The position numbers and the translations under genes were made by a program. From the NCBI GenBank assembly GCA_016713225.1, contig JADJPO010000001.1, positions 1,054,001 through 1,118,000 on the forward strand: a stretch of DNA of 64,000 nucleotides, written 5' to 3'. Within the stretch, counting starts at the first letter, position 1, and each line of letters begins with the position of its first letter. This DNA comes from Kineosporiaceae bacterium (GTDB taxonomy: Bacteria > Actinomycetota > Actinomycetes > Actinomycetales > Kineosporiaceae). Shown here in pieces: positions 1-7,881 of the stretch. The notes below the pieces were generated by a model that did no database searches, was not told where the DNA came from, and saw only the letters and a list, made by a program, of their open reading frames with translations.

Positions 1-399
1 CACGCCATCCACGCGGCCGATCTGGCCGAGGCGCTCGGCACACCCTGGTCGGTGCCGGACGACGTGGCGCTGGACGGCATCGACGAGGCACTTCGGCTCT
101 GGCTGGGTACCCGGTTGGGTTCCGACGTGCGCGGTGGTGGGGACGCGGTCCGGTTCACCGGGGTCGCCGGGGACGCCGGGGTCGTCGCCGCGCCCCGGGC
201 CTCACGGACCTGGAGTGTGGTGCTGCACCAGCGGTTCGCCGAGGTGCACGACCTGCCCGTGGCCGCCGAGGCCGAGCTGAGCGCCGCGCCGTCCGAGCTG
301 TATCGCTGGGTCTGGGGGCGGTCTGCCGAGGTCCGGGCGACCGGCTCGGCGGTGGCGGTGCAGACGCTGCAGTCGGCCCTGCGCCGCGCCACCGGCTGA
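1..399 (+). CDS. Mycothiol-dependent maleylpyruvate isomerase family protein, C-terminal part (5' end outside window)
   Basis: The reading frame is open from base 1 and ends at TGA 397-399, leaving 132 residues; a GTG at 52 is only an internal codon. The first visible residues, HAIHAADLAEALG, match the end of the DinB-like metal domain of mycothiol-dependent maleylpyruvate isomerase relatives, where the His before A-x-D-L is a metal ligand. The rest (a mixed alpha/beta domain of about 100 residues ending in a helix, LQSALRRA) fits the family's C-terminal domain. These cytosolic enzymes use mycothiol, the actinobacterial thiol, for isomerase or transferase reactions; the substrate here is unknown. 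The metal-binding N-terminus lies outside the window, so activity cannot be judged. Confidence 0.75.
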   Translation, partial: HAIHAADLAEALGTPWSVPDDVALDGIDEALRLWLGTRLGSDVRGGGDAVRFTGVAGDAGVVAAPRASRTWSVVLHQRFAEVHDLPVAAEAELSAAPSELYRWVWGRSAEVRATGSAVAVQTLQSALRRATG

Positions 400-489
400 G
401 GCCGTGATGGCCCTGGTGGCGGGGGCGCCGCCGCACGGGGTTCGCGATGGCGGAACGTTTCCTGGACACGTGACGATTTGGCGCGATAG

Positions 490-521
490 TTAGGTGCACC
501 TAAGTTAGGCATGCCTAACTT
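490..521 (+). promoter_or_regulatory. Iron box (DtxR/IdeR-type operator), double palindrome
   Basis: Two overlapping palindromes sit 30-60 bases before efeU: TTAGGTGCACCTAA at 490-503 and the perfect 20-mer AAGTTAGGCATGCCTAACTT at 502-521. Repeated TTAGG half-sites in this arrangement are the hallmark of DtxR/IdeR iron boxes. The inference is iron-dependent repression of efeU. Confidence 0.85.
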
Positions 522-551
522 GCCGGACTCACTGGACCCACGGGAGTTGCG

Positions 552-1307
552 ATGCTCGCCAACCTGCTGATCGGCCTGCGCGAGGGCCTCGAGGCCGCCC
601 TGGTGATCGGGATCCTGGTGGCGTATCTGGTGAAGTCCGACCGGCGCGACATGCTGCGCTGGGTCTGGTCGGGCGTGGCCGGGGCGATCGCGGTCAGCGT
701 GGGCGTCTGGGCTCTGATCACCTTCACCGCCAACGGGATGGACGACGAGGGCCAGGAGATCTTCGCCGGCCTGCTCTCGCTCGGTGCCGTCGCGCTGGTC
801 ACCTGGATGATCCTCTGGATGCGCACGGCAGCGCGCACCCTGCGGGCGGACCTGGGTGGAAAGCTCGACGCGGCACTGATCGCCGGACCTGCGGCGGTGG
901 TGGCGACCGCCTTCCTCGCCGTTGCCCGAGAGGGTGTCGAGACCGCGCTCTTCCTGTGGTCCTCGATGCGAGCCGGCGGGAACACCGTCCCCGGCGCGCT
1001 GGGCGCCGTCCTCGGTCTGGGCCTGGCGGTAGGGCTCGGATTCCTCATCTACCGGGGGGCGCTGCGGATCAACCTGGCCACCTTCTTCACCTGGACCGGG
1101 GTCGCGCTGATCGCCGTGGCGGCGTGGGTGCTCGCCTACGGCGTGGAGGAGCTCGCCGAAGCCGGGGTCATCCCCGAGGTCGAGTGGCTGATCCCGGTGC
1201 TCGCACTCGGCTACGCCGCCGTGATGGCCTACCTGTTCTTCCGGCGGGGCAGCGCCCGTCCGCCGGTGCTCACCCGGGTCGGCTCGCCCGGCACCGTGGC
1301 CCGCTGA
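552..1307 (+). CDS. efeU: EfeU/Ftr1-family high-affinity iron permease
   Basis: This 251-residue multi-pass membrane protein has about seven hydrophobic helices and both diagnostic R-E-G-x-E motifs of the FTR1/EfeU family: REGLEAAL near residues 9-16 and REGVETAL near 126-133. The glutamates bind Fe(III) in the channel. In EfeUOB systems EfeU imports iron across the cytoplasmic membrane, helped by the cupredoxin/M75 protein EfeO and the heme peroxidase EfeB. Neither partner follows here; the next intact gene is unrelated, so this is a solitary permease or has lost its partners. The ATG at 552 is chosen because the hydrophobic N-terminus begins directly there. The iron box just upstream indicates iron repression. 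Confidence 0.93.
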   Translation: MLANLLIGLREGLEAALVIGILVAYLVKSDRRDMLRWVWSGVAGAIAVSVGVWALITFTANGMDDEGQEIFAGLLSLGAVALVTWMILWMRTAARTLRADLGGKLDAALIAGPAAVVATAFLAVAREGVETALFLWSSMRAGGNTVPGALGAVLGLGLAVGLGFLIYRGALRINLATFFTWTGVALIAVAAWVLAYGVEELAEAGVIPEVEWLIPVLALGYAAVMAYLFFRRGSARPPVLTRVGSPGTVAR

Positions 1308-1379
1308 GGCCGGTGTCCGAGCTAGGGCAGGTCAGCAGCAGTTGGCCACCTCCGACGTCCGGCGTCGGTGGTCGGGGGG

Positions 1380-1423
<44 letters not shown>

Positions 1424-1662
1424 CGCCGGGATGATGCCGGAGCTCTCTTCGTCGATGGTGAGGAACTGCGCCGCACCGGCGACGAATCGTGCTGGGTCGT
1501 GCTGCGCGATACGCGTCATGGTGTGGCGTGACCGGTCGTACCGATAGATGCCGGCCAGATGGGCCTGGCCGCCTGGGTCCTCCTGCGCCAGCACGGCGTG
1601 CTCGCCCAGAGCCGACTGATACCGGTGAAGCTCGCCGTGGTGGCGAGTGAACCACCCCGGGC

Positions 1663-1687
1663 GGGGGGGGGGGGGGGGGCCCCCCCC
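1663..1687. repeat. Homopolymer tract G17-C8
   Basis: Seventeen G (1663-1679) are followed by eight C (1680-1687), flanked by GGGC on the left and GGGCGGG on the right. It resembles the tract at 1380-1423, including the run of exactly eight C. Confidence 0.95.
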
Positions 1688-2146
1688 GGGCGGGCCAACC
1701 GGCTGGCGCCCAGTGCGGTGCTCGCGGCCTCGAGCTGCGCCCCGGTCATGGCATCTGCCCCCGGGATCTCGACCAGGTGGAACCGTAGTCCCCGACCGCC
1801 GTCCGTGGTGGCGTCGCTCTCGACGTCGTTGCCCTTGTGGTCCGGACTCCCGCTGCCGTTCCGACGATGTAGGGGCTCGCCGAACGGGACGGCCCGGTGC
1901 GGCTGGTGGCGACACCGGACGGCGCTGCGCTCGCGGGTGACGAGCCGGTGGCCAGCGCGCCCAGGATTCTGCGGTGATGCACGCGACCACCCGCGGGTGT
2001 CGTGGCAACGGATCCTCAGCGCCGCTCATGCGGCGACTGAATCTTGGGCGAACAAGGGACCGAACGTGACCGCTGCCATGGCGCCGTCGCTGATGACTCA
2101 CAACACTCGAAGGTGAATCCGTCCATCCAGATCAGGAGGCCCATCC

Positions 2147-2545
2147 ATGAGCACCCCAACACCCCGTCGCCATCGCTTCATGCGCTGGCTGCGCTGGGGA
2201 TACGACGGCCCGCGACCGCGAGAACGCCTGGTCATCCTGCACCTGCTCGATCCCACGCCGACTGATCGCGAGGTGCGCTCGGTCGCGCGACAAGCCGTGC
2301 AGCGAGCCGAGGCCGCCGGACTCGATGTGGTCACCGAGTACGACGTCCGCGCCCTGGTCTTCGAGCGCACCGCTGGTCCGGTGACCGATGAGGCCGTGGT
2401 TCGGGTGGCATCCGAACTGGCCCGCCGAGGCTGGCGACTGCGGCCCACGGTGCCGGTGACCGAGGTGGACGACATGGTCATCGAGACGGACGTCGAGCCG
2501 CCCGGGACGCCGGGCGAGCAGTGGCGGCGGACCCTGCACGGCTGA
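2147..2545 (+). CDS. Small protein of unknown function, first of a tandem pair sharing a C-terminal motif
   Basis: A strong ribosome site, AGGAGG at 2134-2139, lies seven bases before the ATG, so this 132-residue protein is probably real. I do not recognise the family. The N-terminus is basic and aromatic (RRHRFMRWLRWGYDGPRPRER). The middle alternates predicted helices and strands (LVILHLLDP, VRSVARQAVQRAEAAG, DEAVVRVASELARRGW), as in a small alpha/beta fold. The C-terminus RLRPTVPVTEVDDMVIE ending in WRRTLHG is repeated, with changes, at the end of the next small protein. No signal peptide or membrane helix is visible. Confidence 0.72.
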   Translation: MSTPTPRRHRFMRWLRWGYDGPRPRERLVILHLLDPTPTDREVRSVARQAVQRAEAAGLDVVTEYDVRALVFERTAGPVTDEAVVRVASELARRGWRLRPTVPVTEVDDMVIETDVEPPGTPGEQWRRTLHG

Positions 2546-2574
2546 TGTCAGACTCGAGGAGAGCGGGTGCCGAC

Positions 2575-2763
2575 ATGACCATCACCCTCCAGGACATGAA
2601 GCCCGTGACGTCAACCGGCACCAGCGGCGCGCCGACGGCGCGAGGCGTTCGGTGGGGCTGGCGTCTGTCGCCGGCCACCGACCGCATCGAGGTCGACGAC
2701 ATCGTCGTCGAGGACGAGGATGACGCCGACCCCTTCCACTGGAAGGGCACTCTGCACCACTGA
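2575..2763 (+). CDS. 62-residue protein of unknown function, paralogous C-terminus to its upstream neighbour
   Basis: The ATG at 2575 has GAGGAGAG at 2556-2563 before it; another in-frame ATG at 2545 overlaps the upstream stop (TGATG), so coupled translation from there is also possible. The N-terminus is Thr/Ser/Gly-rich and probably flexible. The C-terminal half matches its neighbour: GWRLSPATDRIEVDDIVVE then WKGTLHH here, against GWRLRPTVPVTEVDDMVIE then WRRTLHG there. An acidic stretch (EDEDDADP) separates the two blocks. The pair looks like a tandem duplication, one copy with a long N-terminal domain and one without. Function unknown. Confidence 0.65.
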   Translation: MTITLQDMKPVTSTGTSGAPTARGVRWGWRLSPATDRIEVDDIVVEDEDDADPFHWKGTLHH

Positions 2764-2810
2764 GCCTCGATCCGGGGCGACGCGTGGGCGTCCTCGGATC
2801 AGTCGTCGGA

Positions 2811-4076
2811 TCAGTCGTCGGCCACCACCGGCATCTCGCCGGTGTCCACCCCGACCACGGCGCTCTCGTCGGGTTTGAGTGGCAGGACGCCCCCGATGTA
2901 GCTGTTCACGGCCTCCTGCAGACCGACGTCATGGCCACGGCGTTCGGACAGATACCACCGGTGTTCGAGTACCTCGTGGTAGAGCTCGGCGGGCTCGAGC
3001 TTGCTGGCCAGCGTCCGGGGCACCGCCCGCACCACCAATTCGAAGCATCGGGTCAGCCACTCATGGGCCAGGATCTCCTCATCGCCGCCCTGCTGGCCTG
3101 TCGAGGCGATGTAGGTGTCCATGTCGTTCAGCAGGCGACGGGCCTGGTTCTCGCCGACGTCCAGGCCGGTCAGGCGGAGCAGCCGACGGGAGTGGTGACC
3201 GGCGTCCACCACCTTCGGCTCGATCAGCACCGAGGTGCCCGTGATGTCGGTGCTCAGGGTGAGCTCGCCGACGTCGAAGCCCAACTCGTTCAACCGCCGG
3301 ATCCGGGCGTCGACCCGCCACCGCTCGCCGGCCTCGAACGACTCCGGTCGGGTCAGCTCGGCCCACAGCGAGGTGTACCGCGAGGTGATCACCTCGATGA
3401 TGCCGACCGCGTCGAAGGCCTCGTCGAGCAGTCTGCCGGCCTGCAGATCCATCAACTCACCGGCGATGTTCATGCCTGCCAGTTCGACGTCGTACTCGCG
3501 TTGGCCGCGGGACAGCTCGTCGTGCAGATCGCCGGTCTCGGCGTCCACCAGATATGCCGCGAAGGCACCGGCGTCACGCCGGAACAGGGTGTTCGACAAC
3601 GACACGTCGCCCCAGTAGAAGCCGGCCAGGTGCAGTCGAACCAGCAGGACCGCGAGCGCATCCACCAACCGGGTCGCCGTGTCCTCGCGCAACGCCTGGG
3701 AGAACAGGGCGCGGTAGGGCAGCGAGAACTGCAGGTGCCGAGTGATCAGCGCCGACTCCAGCGGTTCACCCGAGGCATCACGCCGCCCGCTCACCACCCC
3801 GACCGGCTCGACAGCCGGCAGCCCGAGCCGACGCAGCATGCGCAGCAGGCTGTACTCCCGGGAGGCCAGCTGGGTGTTGATCTCCTTGATGGCGATCACC
3901 GAACCGGACAACCGCACGAATCGGACGACGTGGCGGGAGATGCCGCGGGGAAGCGCGGCGAGCAGGTCGTCGGGCCAGTCCTCGAGGGCCAGGTGCCACG
4001 GCAGGTCGAGCAGGGCCGGGTCGGACACGGCCGTGATGTGCAGGCTCGCGGGCGCCGCACCGGGAGGCGTGGTCAT
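2811..4076 (-). CDS. DUF4032 protein with a lipopolysaccharide-kinase-like fold
   Basis: This 421-residue protein shows kinase-like landmarks: a VIAIKEI strand with the ATP-binding lysine, the catalytic-loop equivalent WGDVSLSNTLF near residue 155, and VDAETGD near residue 175 as the metal-binding counterpart of DFG. A long helical C-terminal part (DUF4032) ends in an acidic tail. Such proteins are common in actinobacteria; the substrate is unknown. The start at 4076 is used because further upstream the frame looks like shadow sequence of the divergent gene; GTG at 4079 is an alternative. It is divergent from the TPR-AAA gene. A 12-bp direct duplication (2796-2807 and 2808-2819) spans its stop codon. 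Confidence 0.85.
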   Translation of the reverse strand: MTTPPGAAPASLHITAVSDPALLDLPWHLALEDWPDDLLAALPRGISRHVVRFVRLSGSVIAIKEINTQLASREYSLLRMLRRLGLPAVEPVGVVSGRRDASGEPLESALITRHLQFSLPYRALFSQALREDTATRLVDALAVLLVRLHLAGFYWGDVSLSNTLFRRDAGAFAAYLVDAETGDLHDELSRGQREYDVELAGMNIAGELMDLQAGRLLDEAFDAVGIIEVITSRYTSLWAELTRPESFEAGERWRVDARIRRLNELGFDVGELTLSTDITGTSVLIEPKVVDAGHHSRRLLRLTGLDVGENQARRLLNDMDTYIASTGQQGGDEEILAHEWLTRCFELVVRAVPRTLASKLEPAELYHEVLEHRWYLSERRGHDVGLQEAVNSYIGGVLPLKPDESAVVGVDTGEMPVVADD

Positions 4077-4154
4077 CACGCTCCATTGTGCCCGCTTTGC
4101 AAACGATTTCACAGCGTGGCACGTGGGTCGGTGGACCTGCGCATCCGACCTGTC

Positions 4155-4160
4155 TAGGTT
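4155..4160 (+). promoter_or_regulatory. -10 box of a leaderless promoter for the TPR-AAA gene
   Basis: TAGGTT ends seven bases before GTG 4168, which places transcription start at or next to the start codon. There is no purine-rich ribosome site between them. Confidence 0.55.
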
Positions 4161-4167
4161 GTCCCGT

Positions 4168-5445
4168 GTGAACGAGGCAGTGATCGCGTCCCTGGAGCGG
4201 GCCGTGGCGGCATCTCCCCAGGACCTGGTGCTGCGGCTGCACCTGGCCGAGCAGCTGGTGCTGGCCGGTCGAGGGCAGGACGCCGTCGGGCACTGCGCCG
4301 CCGTGCTGGCCGCGGACCCGACCCATGCCGGCGCCCGATCGGTCATGGCGCGAGCGCTCGGGGGCGGTCCGGACGCCGCGCCCCAGCCGCCACCGCTGCC
4401 CGCGGCCTCATCGGCATCGGACCCGGCGCCCCCGGCCGAGCCGCCCGGCTCCGAGCCGACCGGCGGCCCGGTGAGCTTCGACTGGGCTCAGGCCGAATCG
4501 CAGGTCGGAGACCTGGCCCCGCCGATGTTCGTCGACGAGACGGGCGCGCCCCCGCCGGACCAGAACGCCTGGGACGTCGAACGCTCCACGGTCACTCTCG
4601 CCGATGTCGGCGGCATGCAGGACGTCAAGGAACGGCTGGAACTGTCGTTCCTCGCCCCACTGCGCAACCCCGAGATCCGCCGGATGTTCACCAAGAGCCT
4701 GCGCGGCGGCTTGTTGCTCTATGGCCCGCCCGGTTGCGGCAAGACCTTCATCGCCCGGGCGCTCGCGGGCGAGATGGGGGCGGCCTTCATCTCGGTCGGC
4801 CTGTCCGACATCCTCGACATGTGGATCGGCACCAGCGAGCGCAATGTGCACGAGCTGTTCCAGCTGGCGCGGTCCAAGGCGCCCGTGGTGCTGTTCCTCG
4901 ACGAGATCGATGCGTTGGGCCAGAAGCGGAGTCAGACCCGCAACTCCGCGATGCGGGGCACCGTGAACCAGTTGCTCAGCGAGCTGGACGGCGTCGACTC
5001 GGCCAACGAGGGCGTGTTCGTCCTGGCGGCCACGAACCAGCCGTGGGACGTCGATCCGGCGCTGCGTCGTCCGGGGCGGTTCGACCGGACGCTGCTGGTG
5101 CTGCCGCCCGATTCCCTTGCGCGGGAGGCGATCTTGCGTTCGGAGCTGGCGCGCCGTCCGGTCGAGGGGATCGAGCTGAAGCGGATCGTGGCCCGCAGCG
5201 AGGGCTACTCCGGCGCCGATCTGGTGCACCTGGTGGAGTCGGCGGCCGAGTTCGCGATGATGGACGCCATCCGGTCAGGGCAGGTTCGCATGATCCAGAT
5301 GCGTGACCTGGAGCGGGCCGGCGACCAGATCCGGCCCTCGACCGGCCCGTGGTTCGACCTGGCCCGCAACGTGGTCACCTTCGCCGACGCCGACGGCAGC
5401 TATGCCGATCTGCGGGCCTACATGAAGAAGACCAGGCGATTGTGA
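4168..5445 (+). CDS. TPR-AAA ATPase, SpoVK/CDC48-like
   Basis: The 425-residue protein has a TPR-like helical N-terminus (residues 4-55, LRLHLAEQLVLAGRGQDAVGH), a Pro/Ala-rich linker to about residue 125, and one AAA domain. Motifs are complete: Walker A GPPGCGKT near residue 186, Walker B VVLFLDEIDALG near 240, and a second-region block ATNQPWDVDPALRRPGRFDR with sensor and arginine-finger residues. It should form a hexameric unfoldase or remodeller; the N-terminal TPR would recruit the substrate. No protease domain is present. GTG 4168 is chosen because of the leaderless -10 box just upstream. It diverges from the DUF4032 gene and meets the CYTH gene tail to tail. Confidence 0.88.
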   Translation: MNEAVIASLERAVAASPQDLVLRLHLAEQLVLAGRGQDAVGHCAAVLAADPTHAGARSVMARALGGGPDAAPQPPPLPAASSASDPAPPAEPPGSEPTGGPVSFDWAQAESQVGDLAPPMFVDETGAPPPDQNAWDVERSTVTLADVGGMQDVKERLELSFLAPLRNPEIRRMFTKSLRGGLLLYGPPGCGKTFIARALAGEMGAAFISVGLSDILDMWIGTSERNVHELFQLARSKAPVVLFLDEIDALGQKRSQTRNSAMRGTVNQLLSELDGVDSANEGVFVLAATNQPWDVDPALRRPGRFDRTLLVLPPDSLAREAILRSELARRPVEGIELKRIVARSEGYSGADLVHLVESAAEFAMMDAIRSGQVRMIQMRDLERAGDQIRPSTGPWFDLARNVVTFADADGSYADLRAYMKKTRRL

Positions 5446-5446
5446 G

Positions 5447-6274
5447 CTACCACGCTCGGGGGTGTTGATCCGAGACCTGACGTCGGGAGGTGACGGTGTC
5501 CCTCATCGCCGTCACGGCGTCCAGGCGCCTGTGCCAGTGCGCCGCTGCGCCGTGGAGGTGAGCCGCGACCGCGAACTCGTGACCTCGTGCGGACGCCGGG
5601 GAGGTTTCGGCCGTATCTCGCAGCAGCTCGCCGAGGGCACGCTCGAGCTTGGAGGTGGCCCGAGCCGCCATCGCGCCGGAGGCAACCACGACGTCACGGA
5701 GCTGGTGGAGCAGGCGGCGGTCCCCGGCCACCAGCTCGACCTCGAGTTCGCGCCAGACCGAGTCCGGCAGGACCGGGGGCTGCACGAGGATCGTCGATCG
5801 CACCTCGTCCACGGCGATCTCGGCCAGCGTCTGCTGGTCGGCGTCCAGGACGGGATACACGATCCGGTGCGTTCTCAGCCGTGCCACGGGCCGCAGTTCG
5901 ATGCCTGTGACATAGGCGCCGAGGCGTTCGGCGAGGACGGCTGGCACCTGCCGGCTGCCGTCGGCGGGCTCCGGTAGGGCCGGCAGCCGGACCTCGATCC
6001 GTTCTCCCGCAGCGCGGGGGAGTTTCAGGTGCCAGCCGGCGTCCGAGCCTCCGCTGCGCCGACGCAGGGTGATCCCGCGCCGAGCCAGGGCCAGGTGATC
6101 GGTGTCGAAGTACAGTGCGTCGAGCTGCTGTTCCCGAGGGTCACTCATCATGACCGCCGGGGAGATCCCCGAGAGGTCGGGGAGGGTGTAGAGCTCCGGT
6201 AGCTCGAACTTCAGCTCGATCTCGGTGGCGATCGTCGGTGTCGCCTCACGGCCGTCGGGCCTGGGGGTGTTCAT
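5447..6274 (-). CDS. CYTH-domain protein (triphosphate tunnel metalloenzyme) with a vestigial CHAD-like tail
   Basis: The CYTH signature ExExK appears as EIELKFEL near residues 16-23, and the acidic/basic strand pattern of the beta-tunnel follows (LYFDT, ITLRRR, WHLKLPR, EIAVDEV, WRELEVEL). CYTH proteins bind and hydrolyse inorganic triphosphate or related substrates with divalent metal. Actinobacterial CYTH proteins are often about 500 residues with a C-terminal CHAD domain; this one is 275 residues and ends after a short segment, GHEFAVAAHLHGAAAHWHRR, that resembles only the beginning of CHAD. The start at ATG 6274 is used because upstream residues are unlike the family; TAGAAC seven bases earlier could be its -10 box. 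Confidence 0.85.
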   Translation of the reverse strand: MNTPRPDGREATPTIATEIELKFELPELYTLPDLSGISPAVMMSDPREQQLDALYFDTDHLALARRGITLRRRSGGSDAGWHLKLPRAAGERIEVRLPALPEPADGSRQVPAVLAERLGAYVTGIELRPVARLRTHRIVYPVLDADQQTLAEIAVDEVRSTILVQPPVLPDSVWRELEVELVAGDRRLLHQLRDVVVASGAMAARATSKLERALGELLRDTAETSPASARGHEFAVAAHLHGAAAHWHRRLDAVTAMRDTVTSRRQVSDQHPRAW

Positions 6275-6323
6275 ACCCGACGTTCTACGGTGCCTGCGGC
6301 AACCGCCGGTGCTGCGCTGGTGA

Positions 6324-6617
6324 ACGCCTACCCCTGAGCAGGCGAAACTTCGACGGTGGACGCCGGGAGTCGCCGAAGGTGGCATCGACGTCCTGGTGTT
6401 CTTCTGGGACCCGCTGGAGCCGCAGCCTCACGATCCGGACGTCAAGGCGCTGTTGCGCATCGCTGCGGTCTGGAACATCCCGGTCGCGTGCAACACCGCG
6501 ACTGCCGACATGATCATCACCTCGCCGCTGCTCACCGATGGATACCGGCCGACCCGCCCGGAATTCCCGCTCCGCGACCCGATCGAGGGGAATCGACAGC
6601 GGCAGGAGGTGGGCTGA
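6324..6617 (+). pseudogene. mgsA: C-terminal remnant of methylglyoxal synthase
   Basis: The frame opens after a stop at 6321-6323 and gives GVAEGGIDVLVFFWDPLEPQ, followed by HDPDVKALLRIAAVWNIPVA and CNTATADMIITSPLL, an excellent match to the last two-thirds of methylglyoxal synthase. That enzyme converts dihydroxyacetone phosphate to methylglyoxal and is usually 130-150 residues. The N-terminal half, including the Gly-rich phosphate loop and the catalytic Asp of the G-G-D segment, is missing; upstream in-frame residues (TPTPEQAKLRRWTP) do not resemble it. Only GTG codons could start it. The break lies next to the CYTH promoter region, so an old deletion fused the two. No activity is expected. 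Confidence 0.82.
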
Positions 6618-6628
6618 CCACGGGGTCG

Positions 6629-6634
6629 TATCCT
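6629..6634 (+). promoter_or_regulatory. -10 box of the TPR membrane-protein gene
   Basis: TATCCT lies seven bases before GTG 6642, which opens a ten-codon reading frame, and 37 bases before the main start at 6671. Confidence 0.5.
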
Positions 6635-6641
6635 GACCGAC

Positions 6642-6674
6642 GTGCTGGCATCGACGAGGACCACGTACCGGTGA
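6642..6674 (+). CDS. Possible leaderless leader peptide (10 codons)
   Basis: GTG 6642 lies seven bases after a TATCCT -10 box and encodes VLASTRTTYR before TGA 6672-6674. That stop overlaps the GTG of the next gene in a GTGA arrangement. Spacing and overlap suggest a translated, coupled leader; the peptide itself has no recognisable function. Confidence 0.35.
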   Translation: MLASTRTTYR

Positions 6675-7759
6675 CCGCCGATTCGGGGGCAGGCTCGCCG
6701 GGGGCTTCGGTGCCGGCCGGTGGTGGTGATGCGCTCGGCCTGAACCGGATCGAGCTGTTGCTGGACGCCCACCGGCCGGACGAGGCGCTGCGGGTTCTGG
6801 GGCCGCGGCTCGCGCAGGCCCCTCACGACGTGCAGCTGCTGACCCTGCTCGGACGGATCCAGGCCCAACGCCAGGACCACGAGGCGATGCTGCAGGTGGC
6901 CAATGCACTGGTCGCGGTGCACCCCGACGGGTTCTTCGGGCACTTGCTGGCCTCGGAGGCCCTGTTCGCGCTGAAGCAGTACCACTCGGCCCTGCACGCC
7001 GCACAGCGTGCCGTTCAGCAGGCGCCCGAGCTGGACGTCTGTCATCGGATGGTGGCCTGGACGGCGAGCGAGGTGCCGGGGTCGCAGGCCGTGGCCTGGG
7101 CGGCGGCTCGTCACGCCGTGGCCCTCGATCCGTTGGACGCCGACAACCACACCTGCATGGGCACGATCGCCATGGAACAGGGTGATCACCAGGTGGCCGA
7201 GCGGGCCTTCGCCGAAGCGTTGCGGCTGAATCCCGGTGACGCGAACGCCCGCCACAACCTGGGCGTGATGCGCAGCCGGCAGGGGCGGCTCGCCGACGCG
7301 GCCGAGGACCTGCTCGCCAGCGCAGCCCTCGACCCGCACCACGACCTCTTGACGCGCAATCTCACCGCGGTGGTGCACCAGTGGATGCGCCGCACTCACT
7401 ACGGACTGGTCGGATTGTGGCTGGTGATGTTGATCGTCACGTTGTCCTCCCCGCGGGGGTGGGACCCGTGGGCCCGGCTCGGCGTTCTGGTGCTGTCCCT
7501 GGCGGTGGGGGTGTGGTGGACCCGGCTCACGCTGCAGCGTCTCGGCGCCGGGGCGCGTGGGGTGATCTGGCGCGTGGTGCACCGTGGGGCGACCGCGCTG
7601 CGGTTCTGGTTGATGGCGGCCGTCGTGGTGATGTTGGTCATCGGCGGCGTGGTGCCGGACCCGACGCTCAGCCTGATCGTCCTACGGCTGACCCAGTATG
7701 TGATCATGATCAGTGTCGCGGTGAGCTGGACGGCCCTGGCCCGACGGCGTCGCTCCTGA
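6671..7759 (+). CDS. TPR-repeat membrane protein
   Basis: This 362-residue protein begins with about six TPR repeats (residues 20-240; for example AERAFAEALRLNPGDANARH), the usual protein-protein interaction scaffold. Four hydrophobic segments follow: GLVGLWLVMLIVTL, RLGVLVLSLAVGVWW, FWLMAAVVVMLVIGGVV and YVIMISVAVSWTAL, so the TPR array is anchored to the membrane, probably on the cytoplasmic side. The start at GTG 6671 has GAGGA ten bases upstream and overlaps the stop of a possible leader peptide. No catalytic domain is present. It may assemble a membrane complex, but neighbours give no clear partner. Confidence 0.8.
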   Translation: MTADSGAGSPGASVPAGGGDALGLNRIELLLDAHRPDEALRVLGPRLAQAPHDVQLLTLLGRIQAQRQDHEAMLQVANALVAVHPDGFFGHLLASEALFALKQYHSALHAAQRAVQQAPELDVCHRMVAWTASEVPGSQAVAWAAARHAVALDPLDADNHTCMGTIAMEQGDHQVAERAFAEALRLNPGDANARHNLGVMRSRQGRLADAAEDLLASAALDPHHDLLTRNLTAVVHQWMRRTHYGLVGLWLVMLIVTLSSPRGWDPWARLGVLVLSLAVGVWWTRLTLQRLGAGARGVIWRVVHRGATALRFWLMAAVVVMLVIGGVVPDPTLSLIVLRLTQYVIMISVAVSWTALARRRRS

Positions 7760-7868
7760 CCCCGGACCCCGGGATCGACCCGGTGTCACCGGCGGTGATG
7801 TTCTGCCAGGAGAACCGACCGAACGGGTGACGCTGGGCCGTCGATTGGCCTCGGCTCCGGCGGCGCTG

Positions 7869-7874
7869 GACACT
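7869..7874 (+). promoter_or_regulatory. -10 box for the small zinc-finger-like gene
   Basis: GACACT lies seven bases before ATG 7882, and TTGGCC about 18 bases further upstream could be the -35 box. The mRNA would be leaderless. Confidence 0.4.
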
Positions 7875-7881
7875 GTGTGTC

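Noticed and set aside
2784..4157. 457-codon plus-strand frame opposite the DUF4032 gene
   Set aside because: Shadow of the DUF4032 gene; no ribosome site or domain.
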